This document shows, piece by piece, positions 18,177-27,548 of a stretch of 64,000 nt of DNA. The position numbers were made by a program, and so were the translations under genes. This DNA comes from Gammaproteobacteria bacterium. Its GTDB lineage: Bacteria > Pseudomonadota > Gammaproteobacteria > SZUA-229. Below the pieces are notes generated by a model. It saw nothing but the letters and a program-made list of their open reading frames with translations, was not told the origin of the DNA and searched no databases. Each line of letters starts with the position of its first letter. Position 1 is the stretch's first letter. The stretch covers positions 68,652-132,651 of the forward strand of contig JABDRN010000026.1 of NCBI GenBank assembly GCA_013041745.1, given 5' to 3'.

Positions 18177-19502
18177 ATGATCGGGGTCAAAAGAATTCAC
18201 GGCTATTTTTTTGTTTTATACCTTCTGCTGGCACTGCCACTGTCATCTGTATCGGCCTCTGACAGTATTAAAGCTCAGCAGGATCCGGATGGCGTCGTCT
18301 GGTATGAAAAAGGTGCCGATGGCGAGCCGTTGATTCACCTGTATTTTTTCTGGTCGGAAAAGTGCCCACACTGCCTGCAAGCCCTACCAGATGTGCTGGC
18401 TATCGATGAGGAATATGACTGGCTGAAATTACACTCGCTGCAATTACTTGATAATCCAGAAAATGTTCAGAAATATATCAACATGGCCGCGATGTTTGGT
18501 AATGACGCCCGCAGTGTGCCGACGTTTATGTTCTGTGGCAACCTGCTCAGTGGCTATGATCGTATGGAAACCACTGGCCAGCAACTGGAATCGTTCCTGC
18601 AGGCATGTCATCGCTTCGTCGAGCAGGAAAACCCGGATAACTCGACCAGGTTTACTACAGAGCAAAATGGTTCGACATCGTTAGAACTCCCGTTTTTAGG
18701 GAGTGTGTCCTCAGATCAATATTCTTTACCCATACTGACAATCTTTATCGCAGGCATGGATGCTTTCAACCCCTGTGCCTTTTTTGTATTACTGTTCCTG
18801 CTGAGTATGATGGTTCATACTCGAAGTCGTCGCAGGATGGCACTGATCGGTGGTATTTTCGTTTTCTTTTCAGGCGCCATCTATTTCATGTTTATGGCAG
18901 CCTGGTTAAACTTGTTTATCTACCTGGGCGAGCTGCGCCTGATCACGTTGATCGCGGGCGCCATCGCGGTCTTAATCGCAATGGTGAATATCAAAGACTA
19001 TTTCTGGTTCAGGCAAGGTTTTTCACTGAGCATCTCTGAGGATGAAAAACCCAGGCTGATCGATCGCATACGTCAGCTGCTGCGACTGGAATCGACAGCC
19101 ACGGTGATAGCTGCGACAGTCATACTCGCAGTCGTTGCGAACAGTTATGAACTGTTATGTACCGCAGGATTCCCCATGGTATATACCCGAATACTGACCC
19201 TGAGATCACTGCCGATAGAAAATTATTACCTGTATCTGCTGTTTTATAACCTGATCTATATATTGCCTCTGCTAACGATCGTTGTTATTTTCACGATAAA
19301 ACTTGGCTCGCGGAAACTCTCGCAACGAGAGGGTATGATCTTGAAATTATTATCCGGCGTGATGATGCTGATGCTGGGCGCACTGCTGATCGTTTCTCCC
19401 GAATCATTGAATAATATTGTGGCTGCAGCTCTGATAATAGTGGCCTCGATAGGTATTACCTGGTTGACTGTTAAGCTGACGAAGGAGAAGCCATCGACAT
19501 GA
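18177..19502 (+). CDS. Periplasmic thioredoxin domain fused to DsbD/CcdA-like membrane domain
   Basis: A 441-residue protein from the ATG at 18177; the ORF-track start 48 nt upstream adds residues before a good signal peptide (RIHGYFFVLYLLLALPLSSVSA). Residues about 35-155 form a thioredoxin-like domain with active site SEKCPHC. Six or so membrane helices follow. They carry the paired cysteines of the CcdA/DsbD-beta fold, NPCAFFVLLFLL in the first helix and ELLCTAGFP in the fourth. The arrangement suggests reducing power carried from cytosol to a periplasmic thioredoxin arm. The target is unknown; its divergent neighbour is hoxF. It ends overlapping the macrodomain gene by 4 nt. Confidence 0.83.
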   Translation: MIGVKRIHGYFFVLYLLLALPLSSVSASDSIKAQQDPDGVVWYEKGADGEPLIHLYFFWSEKCPHCLQALPDVLAIDEEYDWLKLHSLQLLDNPENVQKYINMAAMFGNDARSVPTFMFCGNLLSGYDRMETTGQQLESFLQACHRFVEQENPDNSTRFTTEQNGSTSLELPFLGSVSSDQYSLPILTIFIAGMDAFNPCAFFVLLFLLSMMVHTRSRRRMALIGGIFVFFSGAIYFMFMAAWLNLFIYLGELRLITLIAGAIAVLIAMVNIKDYFWFRQGFSLSISEDEKPRLIDRIRQLLRLESTATVIAATVILAVVANSYELLCTAGFPMVYTRILTLRSLPIENYYLYLLFYNLIYILPLLTIVVIFTIKLGSRKLSQREGMILKLLSGVMMLMLGALLIVSPESLNNIVAAALIIVASIGITWLTVKLTKEKPST

Positions 19503-20002
19503 TCGAGATAGTGAAAACTGATATCACCACACTGGATGTCGATGCCATCGTCAATGCAGCGAATAATTCATTGCTGGGTGGTGGTGGCGTAGATGGCGCG
19601 ATACATCAGGCAGCCGGACCTGGGCTACTGGAAGCCTGTTTGCTGCTCGGTGGCTGTGACACGGGTGACGCAAAGATCACTCCGGGGTTTAATCTACCGT
19701 CACGTCATGTTATACATACTGTCGGGCCGATCTGGCAGGGTGGTCAGCATGATGAACCAGCATTACTGGAAAGTGCCTACCTGCGTTCATTTGAAGTGGC
19801 ACTGGAAAACGGTATCGATAGTATCGCGTTTCCTGCGATTAGTACCGGCGTTTACGGGTATCCAAAAAGGCAAGCAGCCGAGATAGCGTTAACAGTGATG
19901 CAGGAATTCGAAAATGATTTTAAGCGGATCGTTGTTGCCTGCTTTAGCCAGAGTGATGCAGAGCTATATAAAGCGATAGCCGATAAAAGAGCATCTAACT
20001 AA
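19499..20002 (+). CDS. Macrodomain protein (O-acetyl-ADP-ribose deacetylase, YmdB-like)
   Basis: A 167-residue single macrodomain. Hallmarks are DAIVNAANNSLLGGGGVDGAIHQAAGPGLLEAC near the N terminus (the ADP-ribose-binding and catalytic loop), THTVGP-equivalent VIHTVGPIWQGG, and the second loop IAFPAISTGVYGYPKRQAAEIAL. These match the MacroD/YmdB class that hydrolyses O-acetyl-ADP-ribose or mono-ADP-ribosyl groups. The ATG overlaps the preceding stop in an ATGA junction, so it is translated with the thioredoxin/DsbD-like gene, an unusual partner. Confidence 0.92.
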   Translation: MIEIVKTDITTLDVDAIVNAANNSLLGGGGVDGAIHQAAGPGLLEACLLLGGCDTGDAKITPGFNLPSRHVIHTVGPIWQGGQHDEPALLESAYLRSFEVALENGIDSIAFPAISTGVYGYPKRQAAEIALTVMQEFENDFKRIVVACFSQSDAELYKAIADKRASN

Positions 20003-20010
20003 CAGGAGAT

Positions 20011-20889
20011 CTACTGGCCAGCAGCCGGATCTGTAGCAGGTGTGGTTTCAGGATCCATTGTCTCCATCTGGCTTTTCATGTCTCCTTCCTGCAGCAGTTC
20101 GTCATCCGTTAGCTCGTCATTCAATAGCTCTTCGTCTTTGAAGAGGTCCTCGTCGTCGAACAGTTCATCTTCAGAAAACTCTTCCGGCGGCTGACCATCG
20201 TAGATTAAGAATTCACGCCTCAGCTGGTATGCATCACGGACGAAGGCGTACTTATCAGGCACGGTCTCGTCGAGGATATTAGAGGCTTTTAATAAGCCGG
20301 CGCGTATATCGATATACTTGATGGTCAGCGTTGCAAGGCTGGCGCGTAATGTCTGGCGGTTGAAGATAGGATCGAAGTAGGTCCAGTCGACAGCGAGACC
20401 GGCAGTGTCGCGAATAGTCATCGGGCCGATGACAGGCAGCACCAGGTATGGACCGCTGGGAACGCCCCATACAGCAAGTGTCTGGCCAAAGTCTTCATTG
20501 TGTTTATAAAGATCCATCTCTGATGCCACATCGATAAGACCCAGTAGACCGAAGGTGGTGTTGAAAACGATCCGCGCCGAGGTCGCTAATGCCGCAGCGA
20601 TCTTGAACTGCAGGATCTGGTTAGCGAAAACCACGATGTCGTCGACGTTGCTGAAGAAGTTGCTGACAGCTTTACTGGCGATATCCGGCATGATGAAGTT
20701 GTAACCCTTGGCAGCTGGCTTGAAGGCATACTTATCGACACCTTCATTGAAAGCAAACATGCTGCGGTTAAAACTTTCAAAAGGGTCATCCGGATTGGCT
20801 GGTCCCTCGATAGTTGCACAACCACTAGCAAATAGAAGAGTAATAGTTATAAAGCTATACTGTAAAATTTTTTTTATATTATTTTTCAC
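20011..20889 (-). CDS. mlaA: MlaA (VacJ) outer-membrane phospholipid-removal lipoprotein
   Basis: A 292-residue lipoprotein. The signal peptide ends in the lipobox FASGCATIEG. The MlaA core follows (DPFESFNRSMFAFNEGVDKYAFKPAAKGYNFIMP, NFFSNVDDIVVFANQILQFK, GPYLVLPVIGPMTIRDTAGLAVD). MlaA sits as a ring in the outer membrane and removes surface phospholipids for retrograde transport by MlaBCDEF. The C-terminal 60 residues are strongly acidic (EDELFDDEDLFKDEELLNDELTDDELL), an extension that E. coli MlaA lacks. It follows lpxB by 14 nt, making an envelope operon. Confidence 0.92.
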   Translation of the reverse strand: MKNNIKKILQYSFITITLLFASGCATIEGPANPDDPFESFNRSMFAFNEGVDKYAFKPAAKGYNFIMPDIASKAVSNFFSNVDDIVVFANQILQFKIAAALATSARIVFNTTFGLLGLIDVASEMDLYKHNEDFGQTLAVWGVPSGPYLVLPVIGPMTIRDTAGLAVDWTYFDPIFNRQTLRASLATLTIKYIDIRAGLLKASNILDETVPDKYAFVRDAYQLRREFLIYDGQPPEEFSEDELFDDEDLFKDEELLNDELTDDELLQEGDMKSQMETMDPETTPATDPAAGQ

Positions 20890-20903
20890 AAGATGTTGCG
20901 TCT

Positions 20904-22085
20904 TTATAATTCATTGTTCAACATCTTCAAGGCGAGCTCTGCCACATTTTTCGAACCACTACCACCCCCGAGTTGCTGACGTATTAAGGATAGTTCATGT
21001 TGCATGGAATCGTGGTATTCCGGGTCATTCAGCAGATGCAAGGCTTCTTCTGCAATCAGCGGCGGTCTGGCATCGTTCTGCAGGAATTCCCTGACGATCT
21101 CTTTTCCAGGGATGATGTTGACCAGTCCGATATGGTTCAGGCTGACAAGTTTCTTGCCGATGAAGAAGGTGATGGCGGACGTTTTATATACGATCACCAT
21201 GGGTATTTCCAGTAAACCGATTTCCAGCGTAGCGGTGCCGGATGCCGTGAGGATGACGTCACAGGATTGCGCCACGTCATAAAACCGGTCTTTGAGGGTG
21301 ATGACGGAAAGTTTTTCCAGTTCCGAACTAAACGGCGCCAGGTCATCTGCCTTGATGGTGTTCGCCACCGGCAGTATAAACTGGACTTTTTTCTTATTGA
21401 GACGCAACTGCTGCTCTCTGATCAAACTTGCAGATTCGAGTAATATCGGCAGGATATGCGCAATCTCACCGCCGCGGCTTCCGGGGAACAGGCCGACCGT
21501 TGTGATGTCTTCTATCTGCAGCAGTTCTCTGGCCTGCTGTCTGCTCTTGTCTCTGACTACTTCGTCGGTCAGCGGATGGCCGGTGAAGGTGACGGGCACG
21601 TTGGCACCATCATAGAGCTCTTTTTCAAACGGCATGATGACAGCCATATGATCGACAATCCTGCCCATCTTGTAGACGCGTTTCGGGCGCCATGCCCACA
21701 CCTGCGGGCCGATGTAAAACAACACTTTGATGCCGATACTTTTTGCATAAGCTGCAAGGCGCTGGTTGAACTCCTGGAAGTCGACCAGTATAAGCAGGTC
21801 AGGTGGTTGTTCCGTGATATTCTGCTTCAACTTGTTGAGTTCGGCCTTTATCAGGCTGTATTTTTTTACTACTTCGACAAAGCCAACCACTGAAATCTTT
21901 GCCATGTCTATAAAGACATCGACACCAGCAGCGCGCAGACCGTCACCGCCCATGCCGCGAAAACTGATCGAATCATCCAGTTTTTTCAGCTCACTAACCA
22001 GGCGGGCCGCATGCGCATCGCCAGAGGCTTCGCCGGCAACGATGACAACATCTTTGGGTTTTTGCTGTGTGTTCTGAGGTGACAT
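20904..22085 (-). CDS. lpxB: Lipid-A-disaccharide synthase
   Basis: A 393-residue GT19 enzyme joining UDP-2,3-diacylglucosamine to lipid X in lipid A synthesis. Motifs include VVIVAGEASGDAHAARLVSEL, GMGGDGLRAAGVDVF, VDFQEFNQRLAAYAKSIGIKVLFYIGPQVWAWRPKRV, FTGHPLTDEV, and LFPGSRGGEIAHILP. The ATG at 22085 (MSPQNTQQ) gives a normal N terminus. The ORF-track ATG at 22127 lacks a ribosome-binding site and only adds 14 residues. The gene is divergent from rnhB, whereas in E. coli lpxB, rnhB and dnaE are co-directional. Confidence 0.94.
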   Translation of the reverse strand: MSPQNTQQKPKDVVIVAGEASGDAHAARLVSELKKLDDSISFRGMGGDGLRAAGVDVFIDMAKISVVGFVEVVKKYSLIKAELNKLKQNITEQPPDLLILVDFQEFNQRLAAYAKSIGIKVLFYIGPQVWAWRPKRVYKMGRIVDHMAVIMPFEKELYDGANVPVTFTGHPLTDEVVRDKSRQQARELLQIEDITTVGLFPGSRGGEIAHILPILLESASLIREQQLRLNKKKVQFILPVANTIKADDLAPFSSELEKLSVITLKDRFYDVAQSCDVILTASGTATLEIGLLEIPMVIVYKTSAITFFIGKKLVSLNHIGLVNIIPGKEIVREFLQNDARPPLIAEEALHLLNDPEYHDSMQHELSLIRQQLGGGSGSKNVAELALKMLNNEL

Positions 22086-22191
22086 TACGCTAATATGCCG
22101 ACTACTTTTTGTTATTATTGAGACCATGAGGTGCTGGCCTTACCGGTACTGGCCTTTAAGTGCTAAATCAGGCAAGAAGAATAATACAGTA

Positions 22192-22818
22192 ATGAAAATA
22201 ACATTGCAGGATGATTTACCCATAATCAGCGGTTTGCTGGCTGGTACAGATGAAGCAGGGCGCGGGCCCCTGGCTGGCAACGTGGTTGCCGCTGCGGTGA
22301 TACTTAATCCTGCACTGGTTATCGATGGCCTCGATGATTCTAAAAAACTGACTGAAAGAAAGCGGCAGCTGCTCGCTGAAGAGATAAAGCAGAAAGCACT
22401 GACCTGGTCTGTGGTGAGTATCTCGCCGCAGCAGATCGATGAGATGAATATCCTACAGGCATCACTATTTGCCATGAAGTCGGCTGTAGACAAGTTGGTG
22501 ACGAGACCGGATCACGTGTTCGTCGATGGTAATAAAACACTGGTTGACTGCTGCTGTGATAATACAGCGGTTATCAAAGGTGATTCTCGCGTGGCTGAGA
22601 TCAGTGCTGCATCTATCCTGGCGAAGGTCGAACGGGATGCGCAGATGGTCGTACTTCATGACCAGTACCCTCAATATGGCTTCGACAAACATAAAGGCTA
22701 TCCGACTAAAACGCACCGTGAAATCCTCGATCAGATCGGACCGTGTCCTGAGCATCGTCGTAGTTATGCACCTGTGCGAGAGGCGCTGCTCAATCGTCGT
22801 ATTGAAGTGTCAGGATGA
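22192..22818 (+). CDS. rnhB: Ribonuclease HII
   Basis: A 208-residue RNase HII that cuts RNA-DNA hybrids and single ribonucleotides in DNA. The catalytic acidic residues are visible in GTDEAGRGPLAGNVVAAAV, VFVDGNKTL and ISAASILAKVERDAQM, followed by FDKHKGYPTKTHREIL. The ATG at 22192 begins MKITLQDD; the ORF-track start at 22126 adds 22 residues overlapping the lpxB start region and is unlikely. The stop overlaps the next start (ATGA), coupling it to the 14-mer repeat protein. Confidence 0.95.
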   Translation: MKITLQDDLPIISGLLAGTDEAGRGPLAGNVVAAAVILNPALVIDGLDDSKKLTERKRQLLAEEIKQKALTWSVVSISPQQIDEMNILQASLFAMKSAVDKLVTRPDHVFVDGNKTLVDCCCDNTAVIKGDSRVAEISAASILAKVERDAQMVVLHDQYPQYGFDKHKGYPTKTHREILDQIGPCPEHRRSYAPVREALLNRRIEVSG

Positions 22819-23774
22819 ATGAGCAGTCTATGAAAGCTGTGGATAAGAGCAACGCCAGGTTGATAGCCTCTTATTTACTGCCTCTGTCATTGTTTGCGCT
22901 GGCGGGTTCTATCGTCTACTTCACCTATCAGGTATCGATGGTCAGTAAGCAGATTCCGCATATCCTGCAGAGAATCGATACAACCAGTGAAAAGGTTGAA
23001 CCGATCATCGGTGATGTGGGTGAGATAATTGACCTGGTTCCGCCTATCCTGAAAGAGATCGAAGAGATTCGTAAACTGGTGCCACCTATCCTGAGTGAAG
23101 TAGAGCAGACCCGCAATATGATACCGCCGATTCTTGCAGAGGTAGAGCAGACACGCTTACAGATACCGACAGTACTCGACGAATCTGAAGCGATACGTGG
23201 TGAATTACCGGCACTACTCGCCAGCGCCGACAGGGCATCAGCCGCTGTAGACGGTGTTTCAAAACAGGTCGAAGCAACACGTCCGCTGATACCGGAAGTA
23301 TTGAAAGAAGTCGAAACGACCCGTGAATCGATTCCGCCGATGATGGATAGGGCCGATCAGCTTATCGAAAAAGCCCGTGTTGCAGGAAAAGAGGCCAGCG
23401 AAGGGGCGGTCACCGGTGTTTTCTCAGGCATTATCATGGCTCCCTTTGCACTTGTGTCTGATGCAGGAAAAGGTATTTCTGGTCTGTCGGATGAAGAGGC
23501 AAAAAATTATACCGATAAAGATTTTGAACTGAACCAGGAGGCTTTATTAAAGCTGTTGAATACTGCTTCAAAAGGCGATGAGCAAAAGTGGAACAACCCT
23601 GAGTCCGGCAATTATGGGTTTTTAAAATTGTCTGATATCTATTCTGAGGGTGAATATTTCGAGATAGAATGCCGAACTATCAATATCAGATTCTATAAGG
23701 AAGAAAAATTATTCAAGCAAGGGGATCGTTCATTCTGCAAGAACGAAGATGGAAAGTGGCAATTGAGCGAGTAG
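22815..23774 (+). CDS. Membrane-anchored protein with ten tandem 14-residue repeats
   Basis: A 319-residue protein of unknown function. A single membrane anchor lies at about residues 18-38. Residues 46-185 are ten back-to-back 14-residue units of form x-(I/V)-P-x-(I/L)-L-x-E-(V/I/A)-E-x-x-R-x, for example LVPPILKEIEEIRK and MIPPILAEVEQTRL. A glycine/alanine-rich stretch (EGAVTGVFSGIIMAPFALVSDAGKG) follows. The last 90 residues (WNNPESGNYGFLKL, FEIECRTINI) resemble the C-terminal domain of 17-kDa surface-antigen-type proteins. It is coupled to rnhB by a 4-nt overlap. The likely topology is a cytoplasmic stub with a long periplasmic helical rod. Confidence 0.85.
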   Translation: MNEQSMKAVDKSNARLIASYLLPLSLFALAGSIVYFTYQVSMVSKQIPHILQRIDTTSEKVEPIIGDVGEIIDLVPPILKEIEEIRKLVPPILSEVEQTRNMIPPILAEVEQTRLQIPTVLDESEAIRGELPALLASADRASAAVDGVSKQVEATRPLIPEVLKEVETTRESIPPMMDRADQLIEKARVAGKEASEGAVTGVFSGIIMAPFALVSDAGKGISGLSDEEAKNYTDKDFELNQEALLKLLNTASKGDEQKWNNPESGNYGFLKLSDIYSEGEYFEIECRTINIRFYKEEKLFKQGDRSFCKNEDGKWQLSE

Positions 23775-23927
23775 CGGATCGACAGGCTGATGCATAGCGA
23801 TTCAAAGTCGATCTATAGTAAGAGTAAACGAAATTTGTACAAAATATTTTACTCTGATGCTTCTAATTTGCTGTTTCCACAGAACTGATTTGGTACACTA
23901 ATGCCTCATCAAATCCGAGGTAAATCA

Positions 23928-26900
23928 GTGACAGCCCAGCCAAGTTTTATTCACCTGAGAGTACATACAGAATACTCCCTGGTAGATGGCCTGGTACGTG
24001 TCAAACCACTGATGACTGCGCTTGCCGAGGATGCTATGCCGGCGGTCGCCCTGACAGACCAGAGCAACCTGTTCGCCATGGTGAAGTTTATCCGTGCGGC
24101 CTCAGGCGCCGGCATCAAGCCCCTCATCGGCGTCGATGCACTGGTGCGTCATGGTGATGACCAGGAAGCGCCTTACCAGATGGTATTGCTTGCGCAGAAC
24201 AAGACCGGCTACCTCAATATCTCCGAGCTCATTTCGAAAAGTTATCTGCAAGGTCAGCACCGTGGCGTACCGATCATTCAGGCCGAGTGGATAGAGCAAC
24301 ATGCTGAAGGGATCATCGCCTTATCCGGCGGTAGAAGGGGTGATATAGGCAGAGCTTTACTCGCGGGCCAGGGTGACCTGGCTAAAAGGCGCCTGTTGCA
24401 CTGGCTCAGTTATTTCAAAGACCGTTTCTATATCGAACTGCAGCGTACCGGCCGTGATAATGAAGAGGCATACATCGCCGAGGCGGTGGAGCTGGCCATC
24501 GAGCATGGTGTACCGGTAGTGGCGACCAATGATGTGCGCTTTCTGAAAGCAGATGAATTCGAGGCCCACGAAGCCCGTGTCTGTATTCACGATGGCCGTA
24601 CGCTGGACGATCCCCGTCGCTCGAAGAACTATTCTTCGCAGCAGTATCTTCGCAGCAGTGAAGAGATGCAGCAGCTGTTTGAAGATATTCCAGAAGCACT
24701 TGCCAATACGGTAGAGATCGCAAAACGCTGTAACCTCGAGATCGAGCTGGGTAAAAGCTATCTGCCACAATTTCCCATCCCTGAAGGCGAAACCGAAGAG
24801 AGCTACTTTTGCCGTGTATCACGAGAGGGACTGGAAGAGCGTCTGAAGATACTGCTCGATGAAAACGCTGAGGATTATGCGGCTAAACGTAAAGAATACG
24901 AAGACCGCCTGCAGGTCGAACTGGACGTCATCAACAACATGGGTTTCCCCGGTTATTTTCTGATCGTGGCCGACTTCATCCAGTGGTCAAAAGATAACGG
25001 TATCCCGGTAGGACCTGGTCGTGGCTCGGGTGCAGGTTCGTTGGTGGCTTATGCGCTGAAGATCACCGACCTGGATCCACTGGAGTTTGACCTGCTTTTC
25101 GAACGGTTCCTCAATCCTGAACGTGTCTCGCTGCCGGACTTCGATGTTGACTTCTGCATGGAAGGCCGTGACCGGGTGATCGATTACGTAGCGCAGAAAT
25201 ATGGACGTGACAGTGTCTCACAGATTATCACTTATGGCACCATGGCGGCGAAAGCGGTGGTACGCGATGTCGGCCGCGTCATGGGTCAGCCTTATGGTTT
25301 TGTCGACCGCATCGCCAAGCAGATTCCATTTGAGATCGGCATGACGCTGACCAAGGCACTGGAAGAGTCTGAAGAACTCAAAGCATCCTATGACAATGAA
25401 GAAGAGGTTACTGCGATCCTGGACATGGCGCTAACACTGGAAGGGGTGGCCAGGAACGCCGGTAAGCATGCCGGCGGCGTGGTTATCTCTCCGACAGTGC
25501 TCACCGACTTCAGTCCACTCTACTGTGAAGAAGGCGGTGCCGGTGTGGTCACCCAGTTCGATAAGGATGATGTCGAAGCCGTCGGCCTGGTGAAGTTCGA
25601 CTTCCTCGGACTGCGTACGCTTACCATCATCGACTGGGCAGTAAAGCATGTTAACCGCCGTCTCGAGATAGAGGGCAAGCCGTTACTAGAGATCGAACAT
25701 CTGCCGCTGGATGACAAAGCGGCTTTTGACCTGCTGCAGGCCGCGAATACTACTGCCGTATTCCAGCTCGAATCACGCGGCATGAAAGACCTGATCACTC
25801 GCCTGCAGCCTGACAGTTTCGAGGATATAGTGGCGCTGGTGGCGCTGTTCCGTCCGGGGCCTCTGCAGTCTGGCATGGTCGATGATTTCATCAACCGTAA
25901 ACATGGCCGCGCCGAGGTCGATTATTTTCACCCCGATCTTGAACAGGTATTGACGCCGACCTATGGTGTCATCCTGTACCAGGAACAGGTGATGCAGATT
26001 GCGCAGGTACTGGCAAATTACACGCTGGGTGGCGCTGATATGCTGCGCCGCGCCATGGGTAAGAAAAAACCCGAAGTCATGGCCGAGCAGCGTGAGCTGT
26101 TCATGAAAGGTGCCGTCGCCCGTGATGTCGATGCTGATCTTGCGACGCACATCTTTGACCTGATGGAAAAATTTGCCGGTTATGGATTTAACAAATCCCA
26201 CTCTGCCGCCTATGCCTTATTGTCCTACCAGACTGCCTGGCTAAAAGCGCATTACCCGGCCGAGTTTATGGCAGCAGTGCTGTCCGCTGACATGGATAAC
26301 ACCGACAAGGTCGTTGGCCTCATCGAGGACTGCAACCAGCAGGGCGTCAAGGTATTGCCACCGGATATCAATCACTCCATCTACCAGTTCAGTGTGCCTG
26401 ATGAGAAATCTGTACTCTACGGCCTGGGTGCTTTAAAAGGCGTCGGAGAAGGAGCACTGGAGGGCATTATCGCTGAACGCGATGCCAATGGTGAGTTCGT
26501 CGATCTCTATGATTTCTGTCGGCGCAGTGATACCCGAAAGGTAAACCGCAGGGTGATGGAGGCGCTGATCAAAGCCGGTGCCATGGATTCCCTGGGACCT
26601 AACCGTGCCAGCCTGATCGCCAGCTTGAGTAATGCCGTACAACTGGCAGAACAGAACCAGAAAAATGAGAGTATCGGCCAGGATGATATGTTCGGTTCGT
26701 CCGATGAGCCTGACACCCACGCCAATGTACATGTTATAGAAGTCGAAGACTGGGATGATGAAACCCGGCTTTCAAATGAGAAGGAAACACTCGGGCTGTA
26801 TCTCACCGGACATCCTATCTCGCGTTATGAAGATGAATTACGGCGTTTTACCGAGTGCCGTTTTTCTAAAGTGCCAGACCTGGTGCCTGAGAGTGAGAAG

Positions 26901-27458
26901 GGTGGTGGTTATGGTGGTTACAGGAAAAAAGACAAAAAGCAGTATTGCCTGGCCGGTCTGCTCATCGGTATGCGCGTGCGCAAGACCAAGACCGGCAGCA
27001 AGATCGTGACCGGTGTGCTCGATGACAGGACGGCACGTGTCGAAGTGGTCCTTTATGAGGATGTCTATGAACAGTACAGCAATGCCCTGGTAAAAGACAA
27101 GGTATGCGTCGTCATCGGCAGTGTGAGCTATGACGATTTTAATGCGGCTTATTCTGTCAATGCCAGCGCGATATACACGATGACACAGGCGAGAGAAAAA
27201 TTCGCTCGTGGCCTGCAGATAAAGTTTGACCGGAGCAAGGCCAACGGCAGCTGGTCTGACCATGACATTGCGCAGCAGTTGGGCGATGTGCTACAGACAT
27301 ACCGTGAGGGAAATTGTCCGGTGAATATCAGCTACAACAGCGGCTCTGAACTCTCGCAATATGTACTGGGTGAAGAATGGAACGTGGTGCCGTCAGATGA
27401 CCTGCTCAACCGCCTGGATAAAGTTTTCGGGCAGGAACAGATAGAGATAATGTACTAG
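23928..27458 (+). CDS. dnaE: DNA polymerase III alpha subunit
   Basis: An approximately 1176-residue replicative polymerase. The N-terminal PHP domain begins FIHLRVHTEYSLVDGL. The polymerase core has GIPVGPGRGSGAGSLVAYAL and LPDFDVDFCMEGRDRVIDY (catalytic aspartates), followed by ARNAGKHAGGVV, the beta-binding region and the OB fold (YCLAGLLIGMRVRKTKTGSKIVTGVLDD). The GTG at 23928 is preferred to the ATG at 23901. It follows CGAGGT at good distance, and MTAQPSFIHLRVH aligns with the E. coli start. Length is close to E. coli DnaE (1160). Confidence 0.97.
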   Translation: MTAQPSFIHLRVHTEYSLVDGLVRVKPLMTALAEDAMPAVALTDQSNLFAMVKFIRAASGAGIKPLIGVDALVRHGDDQEAPYQMVLLAQNKTGYLNISELISKSYLQGQHRGVPIIQAEWIEQHAEGIIALSGGRRGDIGRALLAGQGDLAKRRLLHWLSYFKDRFYIELQRTGRDNEEAYIAEAVELAIEHGVPVVATNDVRFLKADEFEAHEARVCIHDGRTLDDPRRSKNYSSQQYLRSSEEMQQLFEDIPEALANTVEIAKRCNLEIELGKSYLPQFPIPEGETEESYFCRVSREGLEERLKILLDENAEDYAAKRKEYEDRLQVELDVINNMGFPGYFLIVADFIQWSKDNGIPVGPGRGSGAGSLVAYALKITDLDPLEFDLLFERFLNPERVSLPDFDVDFCMEGRDRVIDYVAQKYGRDSVSQIITYGTMAAKAVVRDVGRVMGQPYGFVDRIAKQIPFEIGMTLTKALEESEELKASYDNEEEVTAILDMALTLEGVARNAGKHAGGVVISPTVLTDFSPLYCEEGGAGVVTQFDKDDVEAVGLVKFDFLGLRTLTIIDWAVKHVNRRLEIEGKPLLEIEHLPLDDKAAFDLLQAANTTAVFQLESRGMKDLITRLQPDSFEDIVALVALFRPGPLQSGMVDDFINRKHGRAEVDYFHPDLEQVLTPTYGVILYQEQVMQIAQVLANYTLGGADMLRRAMGKKKPEVMAEQRELFMKGAVARDVDADLATHIFDLMEKFAGYGFNKSHSAAYALLSYQTAWLKAHYPAEFMAAVLSADMDNTDKVVGLIEDCNQQGVKVLPPDINHSIYQFSVPDEKSVLYGLGALKGVGEGALEGIIAERDANGEFVDLYDFCRRSDTRKVNRRVMEALIKAGAMDSLGPNRASLIASLSNAVQLAEQNQKNESIGQDDMFGSSDEPDTHANVHVIEVEDWDDETRLSNEKETLGLYLTGHPISRYEDELRRFTECRFSKVPDLVPESEKGGGYGGYRKKDKKQYCLAGLLIGMRVRKTKTGSKIVTGVLDDRTARVEVVLYEDVYEQYSNALVKDKVCVVIGSVSYDDFNAAYSVNASAIYTMTQAREKFARGLQIKFDRSKANGSWSDHDIAQQLGDVLQTYREGNCPVNISYNSGSELSQYVLGEEWNVVPSDDLLNRLDKVFGQEQIEIMY

Positions 27459-27548
27459 ATAGCAGTGAATAACTAACAATTAATAGTGAATAGTTAAAAA
27501 CACATGCTTTGAAATAACCTGGATGCTTTAATTAATTGTCAGGTTAAA

